From NCBI GenBank assembly GCA_016712225.1, contig JADJRL010000003.1, positions 1,811,501 through 1,875,500 of the forward strand: 64,000 nucleotides of DNA, read 5' to 3'. A program made the position numbers and the translations under genes. Positions 63,001 through 64,000 of the stretch are shown piece by piece (the first letter of the stretch is position 1; the number at the start of each line of letters is the position of its first letter). The stretch comes from Candidatus Defluviibacterium haderslevense (GTDB lineage Bacteria > Bacteroidota > Bacteroidia > Chitinophagales > Saprospiraceae). A model generated the notes under the pieces. It saw only the letters and a program-made list of their open reading frames with translations. It ran no database searches and was not told where the DNA came from.

Positions 63001-64000
63001 TTGTTTCATTTGACGAAGGTAATTTAGATGGATGGGGATTTTCTATAAATAGAATTGGTATTAATGTTATCACAAATAAACTTGCTGGTGCCGAGTTTGC
63101 AGGAAACTTGGATATTCCTTTATTTTCATGCGATACAACTAGTACAAATGATTGCTTCAATTATATTGCAGGATGGAAAGGCAACTACAATTTTGATTTT
63201 AAGGTAACTGCAGCAACCCAACTCAAAGCTAAGTTATGGAAAGCTACAGCAGTTGTTGATCCTGGAAGTATTGTTTCGATTATATATACTGATGGCAAAT
63301 GGAAAAATGCCGCAGTGCTTTCTGGATCTATTAAAATAGGAGAGTCAGATTGTAAATTGGCCACTCCATATATTAAATTCGAAAAAATAACTTTGAAAAA
63401 TGAACCTGAATATATTACAATTGGATATTTTGGAGTAAATGACAGTATTGGAGTAAAATTTAGTGGATTTGAACTAACCATAAAGAATCCTAAAATTGTT
63501 TCTATTAATGGAAATCCATCCATTAAGTTTTCAACTTATGTTAAATTAGGAGATGGAAGTTTCATTATTTCTGGTCGAGCCGATATTGCTATTGTAGGAG
63601 AATTAACCTCAATTGCACCTAAAATGAAATATGGATATAAAGGTATTGAGATCAGTTTATTGAAAATCGAAATGGATATAAAAGGTAATAAAATTAAAGG
63701 TGAAGTAACTTTTTTCAATGAAGATGTAAGCCAAGGATATGGAACCGGATGGCGAGGATTAGTAGGAGCTAATTTTAAGAGTTTAGGGGTTTCAGTTACT
63801 GCTTTAGGTGTTTTTGGAAAAATGCATGAAGGTACGGATTCAACATATAAATATTTTCTGGTTGATGCAGTAGGAGAATTTCCAGGAATTCCATTAGGAG
63901 CCTTAAAATTAAAGGGATTAGCTGGAGGGCTTTATTACCATATGCAGCGAGATACGGCTGTAGATGTAACTTTTGAAGAGCCTGGAGATGAGCCTCCACA
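60057..64000 (+). CDS. Very large exported protein with fibronectin III-like domain (3' end outside window)
   Basis: The frame is open for at least 1314 codons from the ATG at 60057 (a second ATG at 60066) to the window end. The signal peptide is about 1-27 (LISLGFLLVYFTTAHSQ). Residues about 45-140 look like a fibronectin type III domain (CTEPQNIQVSIIDKSKLLLK, YEFQIRKLCDG), and a similar second domain follows. A charged helical section with little beta structure (about 480-680, rich in Lys and Asp) separates this from a long beta-rich part with repeated strand patterns (GFTGKASYQGTIVSFDEGNL, GFSINRIGINVITNKLAGAE, KYGYKGIEISLLKIEMDI). No catalytic motif is seen. Large Bacteroidota proteins of this kind are often T9SS-exported or part of surface fibres. 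The end, and any sorting domain, lies outside. Confidence 0.85.
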   Translation, partial: MNSMNHLRVILISLGFLLVYFTTAHSQVAFRDNSLLFNDDRKSHPDCTEPQNIQVSIIDKSKLLLKWKGPKATNNGIRYQVRFRTGVNDNNWNYIDAFNENYVVVPNIVPDFVYEFQIRKLCDGLDTDYSLTSDWVEITRSILITTKEQGDNPCDAFTGEFINLGNDTAVIRTHYFQASPCGDRYKYRYKLCTNNAEWIEGYIFDSDSIIITLPPNSNACKAQIRKIWGGCNEIYQYFCPWNDLNGTMLLDYNPDPDLTCDGSQSIPPPNGTTPLQTLLVGDRFKCAGIPIIVDNVQANGSGRFSGNGVAILPFPNLKAKVSFQNISINDNHEVFSGIVNGVNNNAFFKHYQNVGNPKTGQTSCIKEESEWDENGNNIYTGTPLDRFGFDKNGKYKRVPPYEGWEEGDPTDTIYDPNGFDSNGNFYKGGKYDDSGCSRDSIDKEGNPCTPSNNGRYEWKRDGLGTNIDGENFFKDKEDSLSLDIANVLNEIIENEENNLTEIISKCTQLKNSIDSISFTSPFVDYRPTIVGTTEEYIQPGLSKEFYQTPQKLTSGISRSDPKFSKLESDHVDLFECDIDATKKDQYIDKVKTLLGKEDSIKQIISQYLKYFNKDSVEKYKDQSEFEEWIRRELMEIIKNRVDGISLNGNIKKDINKILNNQNIQDLLQDEENFISFADINADSPHYNVDYNLKFKLSQRDRFINGIHRAFYLKENIENRNTLTNLVVNEEYQLPLKWNREVLGKDQTLYLENLSISPSTGGSFDLYYIFPLTTNNDSIVFEATGIIFGPGGVIGVSRLHLLKDYKVKLFKSATLNIKGTSPSTFIEFDCDGFAGIGLEAEIEFCREYLTPLTQTLELETDPTKTVKCTLKVEMKSWTDLFTKLDIDPFAITSFPDVRFKVTDAILDYSDGRSDGVVFPTGYKNGEAPDGSVTNSWKGFYLGQLTAYLPKQFSSTNTPPQISVQNVIIDDMGFTGKASYQGTIVSFDEGNLDGWGFSINRIGINVITNKLAGAEFAGNLDIPLFSCDTTSTNDCFNYIAGWKGNYNFDFKVTAATQLKAKLWKATAVVDPGSIVSIIYTDGKWKNAAVLSGSIKIGESDCKLATPYIKFEKITLKNEPEYITIGYFGVNDSIGVKFSGFELTIKNPKIVSINGNPSIKFSTYVKLGDGSFIISGRADIAIVGELTSIAPKMKYGYKGIEISLLKIEMDIKGNKIKGEVTFFNEDVSQGYGTGWRGLVGANFKSLGVSVTALGVFGKMHEGTDSTYKYFLVDAVGEFPGIPLGALKLKGLAGGLYYHMQRDTAVDVTFEEPGDEPP

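Overview
The window is AT-rich DNA from a member of the Bacteroidota, most likely a Saprospiria-type organism. The evidence is: many very large secreted proteins ending in a type IX secretion (T9SS) type A sorting domain; HYR-like, dockerin-like and cohesin-like modules; ELWxxDGT and FG-GAP/VCBS repeat proteins; a PNGase F-like enzyme; and start regions carrying the Bacteroidota -7 promoter element TAnnTTTG rather than strong Shine-Dalgarno sites. No rRNA, CRISPR array or complete insertion sequence was seen.

Layout. (1) Positions 1-27920 are a surface-protein region. It holds four related giant T9SS proteins (one truncated by the window edge), one with an M36 fungalysin-type protease head and one with a proprotein-convertase P-like head. 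The two largest share a 1517-residue C-terminal part of identical length. Between and after them lie an FG-GAP/ASPIC lipoprotein, an FKBP-type isomerase lipoprotein, a 155-aa secreted protein behind a long structured leader, and a PNGase F-like protein with a LamG-like insertion. (2) Positions 28093-47433 are mostly housekeeping: a DNA-binding regulator, a YdiJ-like FAD/Fe-S oxidoreductase, folC, ubiX, an OmpA-like lipoprotein, a DUF3667 membrane protein, metK, an outer-membrane barrel, queE, a five-gene minus-strand operon for GDP-D-glycero-alpha-D-manno-heptose and its transfer, fused formimidoyltransferase-cyclodeaminase, and an unknown exported protein. (3) Positions 47553-56230 are an accessory island next to tRNA-Val. 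They hold a remnant of a type III-like methylase, an aspartic protease-TPR protein, other decayed fragments, and a tight three-gene operon: C5 DNA methyltransferase, dual-GHKL ATPase/histidine-kinase-like protein, and receiver-domain protein. (4) Positions 56831-64000 return to surface proteins: a small acidic protein, two T9SS cargo proteins in one operon, and a huge exported protein running off the window end.

How it fits together. The heptose operon and two glycosyltransferases could feed surface glycans onto the many T9SS-exported proteins, and the PNGase F-like protein could remove N-glycans from external glycoproteins. The most interesting system is the three-gene operon at 50380-56030. 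It combines DNA methylation, a MORC/MutL/Hsp90-like GHKL ATPase with a second kinase-type GHKL domain and a phospho-acceptor-like histidine, and a receiver with an intact-looking phospho-acceptor aspartate. It reads as a methylation-linked defence system wired through a two-component-like relay, with no recognisable nuclease. Functions are read from sequence motifs only; no database search was possible.
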